A stretch of DNA of 64,000 nt from Halomontanus rarus (GCF_017357405.1 NZ_CP071597.1:2480001-2544000), one strand, 5' to 3'; counted from the first letter of the stretch, positions 18,970 to 28,842 are shown. The notes: generated by a model from the letters alone, not told the origin. Numbers and translations are program-made.

Positions 18970-19410
18970 TGTTCATCACGCTGAATGAGTTTCTCTTTTG
19001 TAGAACAATACTGTTGTATGTCGAACCCACGTTCTCTTTAAAGGAATTCTCACGGTATTCATCCACTTACGTGCACAGTACGATGTCTATGCGGCCCGTC
19101 TGATGATTGATTCCCGACGAAACCTGTCAGCAAACGTGTATATTACAAACATACGCTTGTAAGCTAGATTTGGAGACGAACGTGTGTCTTTAATCGGGAT
19201 AGTCCATGCCATTTGCCTCTTTATTTATAATTTGAAAGCAGATGGTTCTAGGCGCTGTCCGATACCTTCGTTCAGTCGATCCGACTGGCCGACACTTCCG
19301 TCCGGTTCGATACGACTAATAGAGAACACTATTCACAATACCATGTCACCATTCCTGGTCGATCCTCCTCGAGAACGATCCCTTCTTCGTGACGACGTCC
19401 GCCCACGCTG
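18970..19410. other. AT-rich intergenic segment
   Basis: About 440 bp with lower GC than the flanks. It probably contains the minus-strand promoter of the BNR protein. No coding frame of convincing composition and no complete inverted-repeat-bounded element was seen. Confidence 0.35.
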
Positions 19411-19492
19411 ATAGACCGACCAGTACCTGGACGACGAGTACGACCCGGCCACGGACGACGCCATTAAGTCCGTCGAGTCGTATCACGATGGT

Positions 19493-19843
19493 ATGGACCG
19501 ATACGATACGGACGTGCGGGATGGAGTCCTCTTCCTCGAGTCTACCGACGGATGGCTCGAGATCGGCCGACTGGACGATATCTGCGAACTGGTTGGCGGC
19601 GAAACCTACACGCTCGAGTACGACGAGCGACAGCGTCAAGTCGACTGGCTCGACACCGACGAGGAGGGAAAACTGTCGTTCGACGTCCGTGAGACGCTCA
19701 CGGAGATGGACTTCAACGACGAGTTCGTCGGGAATATCGAACCGGTCGACGCTGACGAAACGGACGAAGACGGCTATCCGCTCCGGGCATCAGTATTCGC
19801 CGATATGATGACGAACATCTGGGACTCGAAGGGGGATTTGTAG
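19493..19843 (+). CDS. Acidic hypothetical protein, possibly missing its original start
   Basis: A 116-residue acidic soluble protein (MDRYDTDVRDGVLFLESTDG), unrecognised. The same frame stays open for 26 more codons upstream, back to a TAG at 19412-19414, and those codons look coding (DQYLDDEYDPATDDAIKSVE). No ATG, GTG or TTG occurs in that part. The bases at the stop read AT-A-G followed by ACC GAC CAG, so one inserted A in an ATG would explain the loss of a natural start. The gene is either expressed from the internal ATG or is a fresh pseudogene. Confidence 0.5.
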   Translation: MDRYDTDVRDGVLFLESTDGWLEIGRLDDICELVGGETYTLEYDERQRQVDWLDTDEEGKLSFDVRETLTEMDFNDEFVGNIEPVDADETDEDGYPLRASVFADMMTNIWDSKGDL

Positions 19844-19849
19844 CCTCGT

Positions 19850-21425
19850 TCACGACTACGACTCGAGCGTCGTTCTACCCCACACTCGGACGAGTCGTGG
19901 TATCCACCGTCCCCACATCGCTCGTCCGGTCGAAAATGGTCGCCGAGGTCCTCGGGTCACTTCTGGACGGTGGTGTCGTACGACCTCGTCTCGTCGGGAG
20001 GCGTCCGATCTCCGGAACCGTTCGACCGATCGGACACCCGTTCTGACGCTGGTGAGTGTGACACCCATACGATTGTAATCGCACCGATCCTTATTACAAA
20101 AAACGTCGAAATTCCTATTTGCTTTAATCGCTGTCCTATTATCCGTTCTTCTTATTAGATTCGACCAAGATTCGTTCGAGAGAAGCTGTTAATCACAACG
20201 AGCGTCACTGCCGAACGACCCGCCGGTCTTTCCACTAACCGTCTGATATCCGTATTCGGTGAACGACTTTCTCGCCACTATCGTACCAACTGAAAGATCT
20301 ACACACTCATCGTAACAATCCACGGGTCTCGGCCACCGTGCGCGCTGAACTGTGCTCCCGTCACGCCCTCCATTCTATATATCGCCATAGGATTTACCCC
20401 GAGGAAGTCCGATTCGTCTAGTCACTTCTGTTCGAACGGTGAATTCTCCCGTAGGCGTCCCGGCTAGTGTGGTACGCTATCGGATCCGTCTCGACCAGTA
20501 ACACGGTCCTCGGGGACCGACCTGTTACTCGCGAACAGTCTACTCGTCGTCTTCGTGGCGCGACAACCGTACCGAATCGGAGCCGTCCCCTCGTCGTTCG
20601 ACCGTACTATCGTAGCCACTGAGGGTCGGCGCACACTCGGCCGGACGACGGGAACGCGGTTCGAAGTGCACCGGGAGCGAGACCCGCGAACTGTGCAGTC
20701 GTACGTACACTTTCGGTGGCTACCGCAGGCGCTCCTCTCTCGAGTCCGAACGGCCTATCCGAACTCGATCTCTTATCGAACGCTATGAAGTACAATCCTA
20801 TAGCGAATCGGCGATGACCGTCGACCGTCAGGTCGAGTGTCGTACTGTCCTCCGTTCTCGGTGTCTGGATATCATCCGTCTGAGTCGTTCCTGCCAATCG
20901 TTCTCCCTGTGCGGATCAACTCCTACCTAAATATATCATCCTAACGTTCACTTTCGATGTACGACTAGTACATGTCATCACTCGTCCCTTCGAGAACTGG
21001 TCGTATTCGATCATTTACTGAGTCAAATCGGATAATCATATCATCGCACACTTGTACACCAGATTCTGATCTATTCGATATCGCGTCGTTCTCGTATTCG
21101 AGACGGTTCCGATTCCTGCTCGGTCGCCAACTCGAGCGTTCGATATCCACCCCGACTCTCGTCGTAGGGGTTCTCCTGTCCTCTGACACCTGCTCGGCCG
21201 GTGGCACGATCCCCGAATATCCTATTGCTTGTCGGTAACACAATCTTACCCTCATGCGCTGGCTCCACCCGTTCTCGAGAGCCTACCGCTGCCGGCCCGG
21301 TGATAAACTCTATATTGCGATATTCAATCGACCACTGCCCGAGTCGATTCGACGCACCTGCTGGTGCACAGTGCTTATGCACGTCAAGAGCGATAGCACT
21401 GTAGTGACAGTCATGTTGGCGGTGG
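19850..21425. other. Gene-poor region of about 1.6 kb
   Basis: No ORF here has convincing haloarchaeal coding character, and stops are frequent in all frames. Composition is mixed, with AT-rich patches near 20085-20160 and 20920-21010. It separates the acidic hypothetical protein from the PHP phosphoesterase and may be remnants of lost genes. I could not identify a parent gene, terminal repeats or target duplications. Confidence 0.4.
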
Positions 21426-21429
21426 TCCA

Positions 21430-22182
21430 ATGACGTCCCCGATACCGTTCGCGATCGACTTCCACGTCCACTCGGACGACTCCTACGACGGTCACGAACC
21501 GATCGAGCTCATCTTAGAACACGCAGCCGATATCGAACTTGACGGCGTCGTCATCACCGACCACGACGAAATCGAGGAGTCACTCCGCGCGGCGGAACTC
21601 GCACCGGAGTACGGGCTAGTCGGCATCCCTGGTGTCGAGGTGTCCACACGACACGGCCATCTGCTCGCGATCGGTGTCGAGAAACGGCCGGAGCCAGGCC
21701 GACCGTTCATGGAAACCGTCGAGGCCGTCCGCGAACTCGGCGGCATCGCGATCGTTCCCCACCCCTTCCAGCGGAGCCGCCACGGTGTCCGTAAAGGCCA
21801 CATCGAGGACGCCGACGCGATCGAAGTGTACAACTCGATGCTCTTTACCGGCTACCGAAACCGGCGCGCGAGAACGTTTGCTAGACGGCGTGACTACCCC
21901 GAAATCGGGGCTAGCGACGCTCATTACCTCCCCAACGTCGGTCGTGCCTACACCGACATCCTCGTCACGCCCGACGACGACGTCGACTCGAAAACGGACA
22001 TCGACGGCGACGAACTCGTCGACGCCATCCTCGAGGGACGGACCCAGATCCGCGGGAAACGGACACCGGTCCACAAGAGCACGGTCCAGTACGCGAAAGG
22101 TGCCGTCAGGAAGTCGACGTACCTGCTGACCTCGCGGGCGCCACTGGTGCCGACGGTGCCGGCGTCGATGGAGCGGAGTTAG
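21430..22182 (+). CDS. PHP-domain metal-dependent phosphoesterase
   Basis: A 250-residue cytoplasmic PHP-fold hydrolase, likely acting on phosphoesters. Metal ligands are visible in the family order: FHVHSDDSYDG, ITDHDEI, PGVEVSTRHGH, a PHPFQRSRHG segment, and SDAHYLPNVG. Haloarchaeal members of this type are often annotated as RNase P subunit or tRNA-processing related, but sequence alone does not support that. The stop codon overlaps that of the convergent DHH gene by a few bases, leaving no terminator space between them. Confidence 0.85.
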   Translation: MTSPIPFAIDFHVHSDDSYDGHEPIELILEHAADIELDGVVITDHDEIEESLRAAELAPEYGLVGIPGVEVSTRHGHLLAIGVEKRPEPGRPFMETVEAVRELGGIAIVPHPFQRSRHGVRKGHIEDADAIEVYNSMLFTGYRNRRARTFARRRDYPEIGASDAHYLPNVGRAYTDILVTPDDDVDSKTDIDGDELVDAILEGRTQIRGKRTPVHKSTVQYAKGAVRKSTYLLTSRAPLVPTVPASMERS

Positions 22183-23678
22183 CGTTCGCTCCCTAACTGC
22201 TCGCCGACGATCTCGTCGACGCGCTCGAGAAACGTCTCCTCTTCTCCGTTCGGAACCGTCGCTCCCGCCGCGACGTCGTGACCGCCGCCGTCGCCGCCAA
22301 CCTCCCTCGAGGCCTCGCCCAGGACGGCCGAGAGGTCCAGTCCTCGGCGGACGAGACCGTGGTTCGCGCGGGCGGAGACTTTGATTTCGTCTTCGTTTTT
22401 GTTCGCGAACGCGACGATCGGTTTCTCCCTGCTGATCCCCTCGCTGCCGACGGCCATTCCCGCGACGATGCCGACGATGGTCTCGCGAATCCGGTCGCCG
22501 GCGTGGAACCACTGGACGTGCTCCTCGTGGGTGACGCCCTCGCTGGTAACGAGGTCGATCCCCTCCGAGAGGTTCCGCCGGTGGGTACGCAGAAGGGTCC
22601 GCGCGCGCTCGAGGGCGTCCTCTCTGTCGCCGAGACAGACGCCGAGTCCGACGTCCGCCCGATCGTAGCGGGCGGTCGCGTTCAACAGCGTGGAGAACTC
22701 GCTGGCGTCGCGGAGCTCGGAGCCGACCGGCTCGGCGCTGAGGACGTAGGACGTGCCGACGAGGTCGTCGATCTTCGAGGCCGGAACGCCTCGGGAGACG
22801 GCCCGCTGGACGAGCGCGCTCGCGAGACGCTGATTTTCTTCGGCGGTCAGTTCAGCCCACCGACGCCACTCGCCGCTCTCTTTGAGTTCGAGATCCAGCC
22901 CGTCCAGAAACCGTAGCGTACCGTTCGCGTCGTTCGAAACCCCCGGAACGTAGACGTCCGTGGCGTACTCGAGGAGTTTCGGAAGCGGACGGGTCTGTTT
23001 CCCGTAGAGCGCGAGGTCGGTGCCGGTCTCGAGGACGCCGGCCTCGACGGCGTCGTCGACGATCGCCTCGTTCGCGCCGTGGAGGTCGCCGCTCGACGCC
23101 TGCATGTCGCCGACCGCGCCGACGACGGCGAGGGCGGCGAGGTCGCGGTTGTCCGCTCTCGGGTGTCGGTCGGTGGTCTCGGCCCCGGTTCCACCGTCAG
23201 CCGCGAGTTCGCCGTCCCCGTCTGGTGTGGCCTCAGAGACGTCCGCCAGCGCACGCGCGAGGACGTAACTCGCACCGGCACCCGATAGTTCGGACGCCCC
23301 GTTGATGCCGAAGAGGAGGGGGTTCAGATGGAACTCGGTCTCCTCGTCTGCGGGCTGGTGGTGGTCCGCGATGATCGGCGTGAACTCGCCCGCCCGTTCG
23401 TGTCTCCCGATCACGTCCAGCTGGCCGCTCCCGAAGTCGGTGAAGAGGACGGTGGCGTACTCCCGCGCCGCGATGCCGGCGATCGCCTCCTCGTCGAGTT
23501 GCTTCTCGAAGACCGCCTCGAAGGGAATCTCCGCCCGTTCGAGCGCGTTGGCGGCGATCGCGGCGCTCGTTAGTCCGTCGGCGTCGATGTGCGAGGCGAG
23601 CAGGACGCGGTCGGCCGCACAGAGGCGTCTCGCGCAGGCGGTCGCACGTTCCTCGAGTTCGGGGACCGGCCCTGTCAT
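22179..23678 (-). CDS. DHH/DHHA1 phosphoesterase, archaeal RecJ-like nuclease
   Basis: About 499 residues from the ATG at 23678 (MTGPVPELEERA). The DHH motifs are intact: SHIDADGLTSAAI, FTDFGSGQ and IADHHQPADEE. The C-terminal DHHA1 nucleic-acid binding motif follows as GGDGGGHDVAAGATV. Archaeal RecJ-like enzymes of this type (GAN/RecJ family) degrade single strands and in some lineages bind GINS at the replisome; which role applies here is not visible. The frame extends upstream without a stop, but the extra Arg-rich residues look untranslated. It is cytoplasmic. Confidence 0.85.
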   Translation of the reverse strand: MTGPVPELEERATACARRLCAADRVLLASHIDADGLTSAAIAANALERAEIPFEAVFEKQLDEEAIAGIAAREYATVLFTDFGSGQLDVIGRHERAGEFTPIIADHHQPADEETEFHLNPLLFGINGASELSGAGASYVLARALADVSEATPDGDGELAADGGTGAETTDRHPRADNRDLAALAVVGAVGDMQASSGDLHGANEAIVDDAVEAGVLETGTDLALYGKQTRPLPKLLEYATDVYVPGVSNDANGTLRFLDGLDLELKESGEWRRWAELTAEENQRLASALVQRAVSRGVPASKIDDLVGTSYVLSAEPVGSELRDASEFSTLLNATARYDRADVGLGVCLGDREDALERARTLLRTHRRNLSEGIDLVTSEGVTHEEHVQWFHAGDRIRETIVGIVAGMAVGSEGISREKPIVAFANKNEDEIKVSARANHGLVRRGLDLSAVLGEASREVGGDGGGHDVAAGATVPNGEEETFLERVDEIVGEQLGSER

Positions 23679-23882
23679 CACCACGGAGTGAGTCGGCCTG
23701 TGGGATAAACCTGCGGATGGCCGCTCTCGCACTCGGTCCGCGGGTCCCCTCGACCGGTCGGTAATCGACGTCACCGATTACGGCCCTCTCGTCGAACGAA
23801 CGGATTACCGCACCGGCCCCTCACTATAGATGTTCATTGTAACCAACAAAAATTACTATATAGTTATATTGAATTAATGTAT

Positions 23883-23921
23883 ATGGCCGAGCTAATCGGC
23901 AACGAGGACACTCTCCCATGA
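23883..23921 (+). CDS. 12-residue upstream ORF before the PL11 lyase
   Basis: ATG GCC GAG CTA ATC GGC AAC GAG GAC ACT CTC CCA TGA, peptide MAELIGNEDTLP. Its stop overlaps the lyase start as ATGA. An in-frame ATG lies six bases earlier. An AT-rich box with the palindrome ACTATATAGT lies about 20-30 bp upstream, so a transcript from it would begin with this ORF. It may couple translation to the lyase, or be chance. Confidence 0.35.
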   Translation: MAELIGNEDTLP

Positions 23922-26900
23922 ACTCACACCAACCTCGAGACGGCGACGAATCGATCCCTTCGCGGGAATCAAACGACCGAGCGAACGACGGGAGCGACGA
24001 CGACGAGTACGAGCCTTCGAATCGCGCGCACACGACTCGTGACCGCGACCGCAGTCGTAGTCTCCTCCGTCGACGGACGTTTCTCGGGGGGCTCGCCTCG
24101 AGTGCGGCGCTGCTGGCGGTACCCGGGAGCGCCCAGCAGGCGTCGGGTCCGGCTCGCGAGATGGAGAATCTCGACCGCGGCGTCGTCGCGGTCCAGACCG
24201 ACGACGGCGTGCTGGTGCGCTGGCGGCTGTTGGGGACGGAGCCCGACGGCATCGGTTTCAACCTCTATCGCGACGGACAACGGGTCAACGGTTCACCGAT
24301 CACCTCGAGCACTAACTACGTCGATCCCGACGGGTCGACCGGGTCGACGTACACGGTGGCGCCGATCGTCGGTGGCACCGAAGGCGAGGCGTCCGAACCG
24401 GCCGACGTCTGGGAGAACAACTATCTGGACATCCCGCTGAACAGGCCCGGGAGCAACTACCACCCGAACGATTGCAGCGTCGGCGACCTGACCGGCAACG
24501 GCCGGTACGATGTCGTCGTCAAGTGGTATCCCGACAATGCCCAAGACAACGCCTTCGAAGGGCACACCGACCCGACCATCTTCGACGCGTACACGCTGGA
24601 CGGCGAGCACCTCTGGCGGATCGATCTGGGCCGCAACATCCGGTCGGGCGCCCACTACGCGCAGTTCCTCGTCTACGACTTCGACGGCGACGGAATCTCG
24701 GAGTTCGTCGTCCGGACCGCGGACGGGACGACCGACGGCGCGGGGAACGTGATCGGCGATCCGAACGCCGACTGGGTCAACGGCGACGGACGGACCCTCG
24801 AGGGCCCCGAGTACCTGACCGTCTTCGACGGATCGACCGGCGAGGAGATCGTGACCACGGACTTCGAGCCCGCCAGAGGCGACATCTGCTCCTGGGGTGA
24901 CTGCTACGGCAACCGCGGCGAGCGGTTCCTCGCGGGCGTCGCCTACCTCGACGGCGAGCGCCCGAGCATCGTCCAGTGTCGCGGGTACTACGAGCGGACC
25001 GCGCTCGCGGCATTCGACTTCCGCGACGGCGAGCTGACCCAGCGCTGGCACTTCGACAGCGCCGACGGGTGGGGGGAGTACGCTGGCCAGGGGAACCACC
25101 AGCTCAGCGTCGCCGACGTCGACGGCGACGGCTACGACGAGATCGTCTACGGCGCCTGCGTGATCGACCACGACGGGACCGGCCTCCACTCGACCGGCTG
25201 GAACCACGGCGACGCGCTGCACTGCGGCGACCTGGTCCCTTCGCGGGACGGCCTCGAGATCTTCATGCCCCACGAGTCGGGCCCGCACGGCGCCACGATG
25301 CGCGACGCCGAGACGGGCGAGCCACTCTGGACGGTCGAGGCCTCGGGCGACGTGGGCCGTGGCGTCGCGGGCAACATCGACCCCACCAGACCTGGCGCGG
25401 AGGCCTGGGCGTCGAACGGCGTCGGCCTCCGCGAGGGCGGATCGGGCGACCGGATCGCCGACGCACCCGGTCCGAAGAACTCCCTCGTGTGGTGGAAAGG
25501 CGACCTGAAGCGGGAGCTCCTGGACGACACCTGGATCGGCGAGTGGGATCCGGGGGCCCAGTCCGTCTCCACGGTCGCCGATTTCTCGGGGGTCGGGTCG
25601 AACAACGGGACGAAGGCGAACGCCTGTCTCTCCGGCGACATCCTCGGCGACTGGCGCGAGGAGGTGCTGCTACGCCGGGACGACAACGAGGCGCTCCGAC
25701 TGTTCGTGACGCCCTACGAGACGGATCACCGGCTGTACACCCTGATGCACGACTCGCAGTACCGGACGGCCATCGCCTGGCAGAACGTCTCGTACAACCA
25801 GCCGCCGCACCCGAGTTTCTACGTCGGCGAGGACATGGACGGGCCGCCGACGCCGAACATCGATCTCGTCGGCGCGGGCGAAGACGGGGATACCACTCCG
25901 CCGTCGGCCCCGTCGAACCTCCACGTCGACGAGACGACTCCGACGTCTATCAGCCTCTCGTGGAACGAGCCCAGCGACGACGACATCGTGTACTACACCG
26001 TCACCGTCGACGGCCAAGCCGAGACGATCGTCGACGTGGGGGTGTCGACGGTCGAGATCACCGGGCTCGATACCGGCACCGAATACGCCCTCGGTGTCAG
26101 GGCGGTCGACGACGCCAGTAACCGGTCGGAAGCGGCGACGACGACGGCGACGACCGCCGATGGTCAGGAGACCGACGACCGAACCGACGGTGCCGGCCCG
26201 ATCACCGTCGAGGGCGGCGGTGCGGACATCTGGGGTCAGGCGGACGCATTCCACTACTACTACACCGAGGCGGACGGGGACTTCGACGTCGCCGTCAGGG
26301 TGGACAGCGTCGAGAACACCGACGAGTACGCCAAGGCCGGGCTGATGGTTCGCGAGTCGACCGATCCCGACGCGCAAAACGTCATGATCCGGCGGACGCC
26401 AGACGAGACCTCCGTCCAGTGGCGGCGGACCCCCGGAAGCGACTCCCAGAGCACCACGACGGAGGCGGGTGCCGGCGAGAGCGAGATCGACGGCGGCACC
26501 ACCGTGGACTCCTGGCACCGTCTCGTCCGATCCGGCGAGACGATCCTGGCGTACTCCTCGAGCGACGGCGTCGAGTGGACGTTATTCGCAGCCCTCTCGG
26601 TGTCCCTCTCGAGTCGCGTCCACGTCGGACTCGCCGTGACGAGCCACGACGAGGGCACGCTGTGTACCGCCGAGTTCTCGAGTCTCACGGGGATCGCCCC
26701 GGCGAACTCGCAGGATATCGGCGCGGTTTCCGTCTCGGGGACCGTCGACGACGGTCGCGCGTCGGGGCCGGAGCCGATCGGCGACAACGCGACGCCGCCT
26801 CGCGACCTCGACGGTGACGGTCTCTACGAGGACATCGACGGGAGCGGTGACCTCGGTTCCACCGACGTCGTCGACTTCTTCGACCACCTCGACGAACCGG

Positions 26901-26989
26901 TGGTGACGGACCACGTCGACGCCTACGACTTCGACGGGAACGGTCGGATCAGTCCCGGCGACGTCGTGGACCTGTTCGACCGGCTGTAG
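23918..26989 (+). CDS. Secreted rhamnogalacturonan lyase, PL11, with FN3, lectin-like and dockerin-like parts
   Basis: A 1023-residue Tat-exported enzyme predicted to cleave the rhamnose-galacturonate backbone of pectin by beta-elimination. Order: a long charged N-terminus, Tat motif RRRTFLGGLASSAALLAVPG (about 50-70), the PL11 catalytic propeller (about 78-650; VGDLTGNGRYDVVVKWYPDN, LSVADVDGDGYDEIVYGACV, WEKGD-like LVWWKGDLKREL), an FN3 domain (about 662-750), a concanavalin-like DUF1349-type domain (about 758-925) and an EF-hand-rich dockerin-like end (about 961-1023; RDLDGDGLYEDIDGSGDLGS and DFDGNGRISPGDVVDLF). No lipobox, so it is free or surface-bound. There are no sugar transporters adjacent. 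Confidence 0.92.
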   Translation: MNSHQPRDGDESIPSRESNDRANDGSDDDEYEPSNRAHTTRDRDRSRSLLRRRTFLGGLASSAALLAVPGSAQQASGPAREMENLDRGVVAVQTDDGVLVRWRLLGTEPDGIGFNLYRDGQRVNGSPITSSTNYVDPDGSTGSTYTVAPIVGGTEGEASEPADVWENNYLDIPLNRPGSNYHPNDCSVGDLTGNGRYDVVVKWYPDNAQDNAFEGHTDPTIFDAYTLDGEHLWRIDLGRNIRSGAHYAQFLVYDFDGDGISEFVVRTADGTTDGAGNVIGDPNADWVNGDGRTLEGPEYLTVFDGSTGEEIVTTDFEPARGDICSWGDCYGNRGERFLAGVAYLDGERPSIVQCRGYYERTALAAFDFRDGELTQRWHFDSADGWGEYAGQGNHQLSVADVDGDGYDEIVYGACVIDHDGTGLHSTGWNHGDALHCGDLVPSRDGLEIFMPHESGPHGATMRDAETGEPLWTVEASGDVGRGVAGNIDPTRPGAEAWASNGVGLREGGSGDRIADAPGPKNSLVWWKGDLKRELLDDTWIGEWDPGAQSVSTVADFSGVGSNNGTKANACLSGDILGDWREEVLLRRDDNEALRLFVTPYETDHRLYTLMHDSQYRTAIAWQNVSYNQPPHPSFYVGEDMDGPPTPNIDLVGAGEDGDTTPPSAPSNLHVDETTPTSISLSWNEPSDDDIVYYTVTVDGQAETIVDVGVSTVEITGLDTGTEYALGVRAVDDASNRSEAATTTATTADGQETDDRTDGAGPITVEGGGADIWGQADAFHYYYTEADGDFDVAVRVDSVENTDEYAKAGLMVRESTDPDAQNVMIRRTPDETSVQWRRTPGSDSQSTTTEAGAGESEIDGGTTVDSWHRLVRSGETILAYSSSDGVEWTLFAALSVSLSSRVHVGLAVTSHDEGTLCTAEFSSLTGIAPANSQDIGAVSVSGTVDDGRASGPEPIGDNATPPRDLDGDGLYEDIDGSGDLGSTDVVDFFDHLDEPVVTDHVDAYDFDGNGRISPGDVVDLFDRL

Positions 26990-27006
26990 CGCGACTCGCC
27001 GACGTC

Positions 27007-27050
27007 GATACCGGTTCCGGTTCCGGTTCTGGTTCCGGTTCCGGTTCCCG
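27007..27050. repeat. GGTTCC/CCGGTT hexamer tandem repeat
   Basis: About seven imperfect copies of a CCGGTT-type hexamer directly after the PL11 stop. The same class of hexamer tract occurs inside several coding regions of the window, where it encodes acidic or Gly/Asn-rich linkers. Here it is non-coding. Confidence 0.6.
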
Positions 27051-27234
27051 TCGACCGCTCGTCTCGCGGTCCAATTTAGATTCTAACTCCGAGTCCGATT
27101 CCAATTGGCGACGCGGTCCTCGAGCGCCTACATACTCGAGGACTCTCTGCCTTTTGCAGAGAGGTCGAGCCCGGGGGTAGTGCAGTAGAGTGGAGTGGAC
27201 CGGAGTAGAGTCGCGGCCAGTCGGACGGGCCGCG

Positions 27235-27978
27235 CTATTCGTGATAGGTCGGCGCCGCCCGCTCGACGACCGCACAGAGCAGTTCCTCCGCGTCGGCGTC
27301 CACCGGAACCACGTCGACGCTGATTCCGTGATCCTCAGCGGTCTCTCGAGTCGGCGCGCCGATCGTCCCGACGACCGCGTCGGCGAGTCCGGCGATCGCC
27401 TCCTCCCTGATTCCTCGTTCGTCGGCGGCCTCGAGGAAGTGCTCGACGGTCAGCGACGACGTGAACGCCGCGGCGTCGAGGTCGCCTGCGGCGGCGCGCT
27501 CGGCGGATTCGCCGCTCCCCTCCGGGCGGACGAGCCGGTACAGCACCGTCTCGTGGACGTACGCGCCGGCGGCCTCGAGGCCCTCGAGCAACACCGAACT
27601 CCCGTGGTCGCTCCTGGCGACCTCCACTCGCGCGCCGTCGACCTCGGTCTCGAGCGCGGCGACGAGACCGCTCGAGGTGTACGTTTCGGGGACGACGTCG
27701 ACGGTGTATCCCGCGTTGCGGAGCGCGTCAGCGGTGCTCGCGCCGATGGCGCAGACGGTCGCGTCGCCGGGCTCCCAGTCGGCGTCGCGGGCGAGTTCGA
27801 CGCCGGTCTTGCTCGTCAGGATGACGTAGTCGGCGTCGGTTCGCGGGGTCGCGTCGGTCGGTTCGACGGCGAGCATGGGGTCCGGTACCGCCCGCGCGCC
27901 CAGCGAGTCGATCAGTTCGACGGCGTCGGCCAGCCGCTCGTCGTCGGGGCGGAAGACGGCGACGGTGAGGTCACGCAC
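27235..27978 (-). CDS. hemD: Uroporphyrinogen-III synthase
   Basis: Closes and inverts ring D of hydroxymethylbilane to give uroporphyrinogen III. The 247-residue protein starts with VRDLTVAVFRPDDERL at a GTG and shows the two-lobed HemD pattern: DYVILTSKTGVELA in the first lobe, and AAAFTSSLTVEHFLEAADER with VGTIGAPTRETAEDHG in the second. HemD proteins are poorly conserved, but the position directly after hemC and cobA makes the call firm. The start lies four bases after the cobA stop, so the three genes are one operon. Confidence 0.88.
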   Translation of the reverse strand: MRDLTVAVFRPDDERLADAVELIDSLGARAVPDPMLAVEPTDATPRTDADYVILTSKTGVELARDADWEPGDATVCAIGASTADALRNAGYTVDVVPETYTSSGLVAALETEVDGARVEVARSDHGSSVLLEGLEAAGAYVHETVLYRLVRPEGSGESAERAAAGDLDAAAFTSSLTVEHFLEAADERGIREEAIAGLADAVVGTIGAPTRETAEDHGISVDVVPVDADAEELLCAVVERAAPTYHE

Positions 27979-27981
27979 GGC

Positions 27982-28842
27982 TCATTCCTCCAATTCTGCA
28001 GACCGCTCGTCTCCGGCTTCGTTCGCGAGGAAGTCCACGACCGCCTCGCGGCTTCCCGCCACGTCACCGATCACGGTGACCGCGGGCGGCGAGATGCCCG
28101 CCTCGTCGCGAACCTCGACGATGGTCTCGAGGGTGCCGGTCGCGACCCGCTGTCCGGGCCGGGTGCCGCGCTCGATCAGCGCGACGGGCGTCCCGGCATC
28201 CATTCCGGCCTCGCGCAAGGCGGCGGTGTAGTCGGGCAGTCGACCGACACCCATGAGGACGACGATGGTCCCGCCGGTCGCGGCGAGCGCCTCCCAGTCG
28301 ACGGCGGACTCCGCCTTCGTGGGGTCTTCGTGTCCCGTAACGAACGAGACGGAGGAGGTGTGATCGCGGTGGGTCACCGGAATCCCGGCGACGCCGGGGG
28401 CGGCCACCGCGGAGGTGATCCCGGGGACGACCTCGAAGGGGATGCCGCGGGCCGCGAGATACTCGGCCTCCTCGCCGCCGCGGCCGAAGACGAACGGATC
28501 GCCGCCCTTGAGCCGGACGACGGTCTTCCCCGCCCGGGCGAGTTCGACCAGTCGCTCGTTGATCTCCGCCTGCGAGGTGCGCTCGCCGCCGGCCCGCTTG
28601 CCGACGTCCTCGCTGCGGTCGTCGGGTAACCGGTCGATGATCTCCGGGCCCGGGAGCTTGTCGTGGAGGACGATATCGGCGTCCTCGAGCAGCCGCGCGG
28701 CTTTCACGGTCAGCAGGTCGGGGTCGCCGGGGCCGCTGCCGACGAGGTGGACGGTGCCGGTGCCAGTGCCGGTATCGGTGTCGGTGTCAGTGTCCGTCTC
28801 CGGATCCGTCTCCTCTTCGGCGCTGGCGTCTGTCCCTCCCAT
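27982..28842 (-). CDS. cobA: Uroporphyrinogen-III C-methyltransferase (SUMT)
   Basis: Uses two S-adenosylmethionines to make precorrin-2, the branch point to sirohaem, cobalamin and the alternative haem route. Of its 286 residues, the first 30 are a Thr/Asp/Gly low-complexity extension from hexamer repeats. The catalytic domain then has VHLVGSGPGDPDLLTVKAAR, VVRLKGGDPFVFGRGGEEAE, GIPVTHRDHTSSVSFVTGHE and IVVLMGVGRLPDYTAALREA, all family hallmarks. The ATG follows the hemC stop with no gap. Archaea commonly make haem via sirohaem, so this enzyme probably serves haem as well as corrinoids (established for the pathway, inferred here). Confidence 0.93.
   Translation of the reverse strand: MGGTDASAEEETDPETDTDTDTDTGTGTGTVHLVGSGPGDPDLLTVKAARLLEDADIVLHDKLPGPEIIDRLPDDRSEDVGKRAGGERTSQAEINERLVELARAGKTVVRLKGGDPFVFGRGGEEAEYLAARGIPFEVVPGITSAVAAPGVAGIPVTHRDHTSSVSFVTGHEDPTKAESAVDWEALAATGGTIVVLMGVGRLPDYTAALREAGMDAGTPVALIERGTRPGQRVATGTLETIVEVRDEAGISPPAVTVIGDVAGSREAVVDFLANEAGDERSAELEE

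Noticed and set aside
20555..20897. Overlapping ORFs of 77 and 96 codons on opposite strands in the gene-poor region
   Set aside because: Arg/Ser/Thr-rich residues without acidic bias and no similarity to any family I know; treated as chance open frames.
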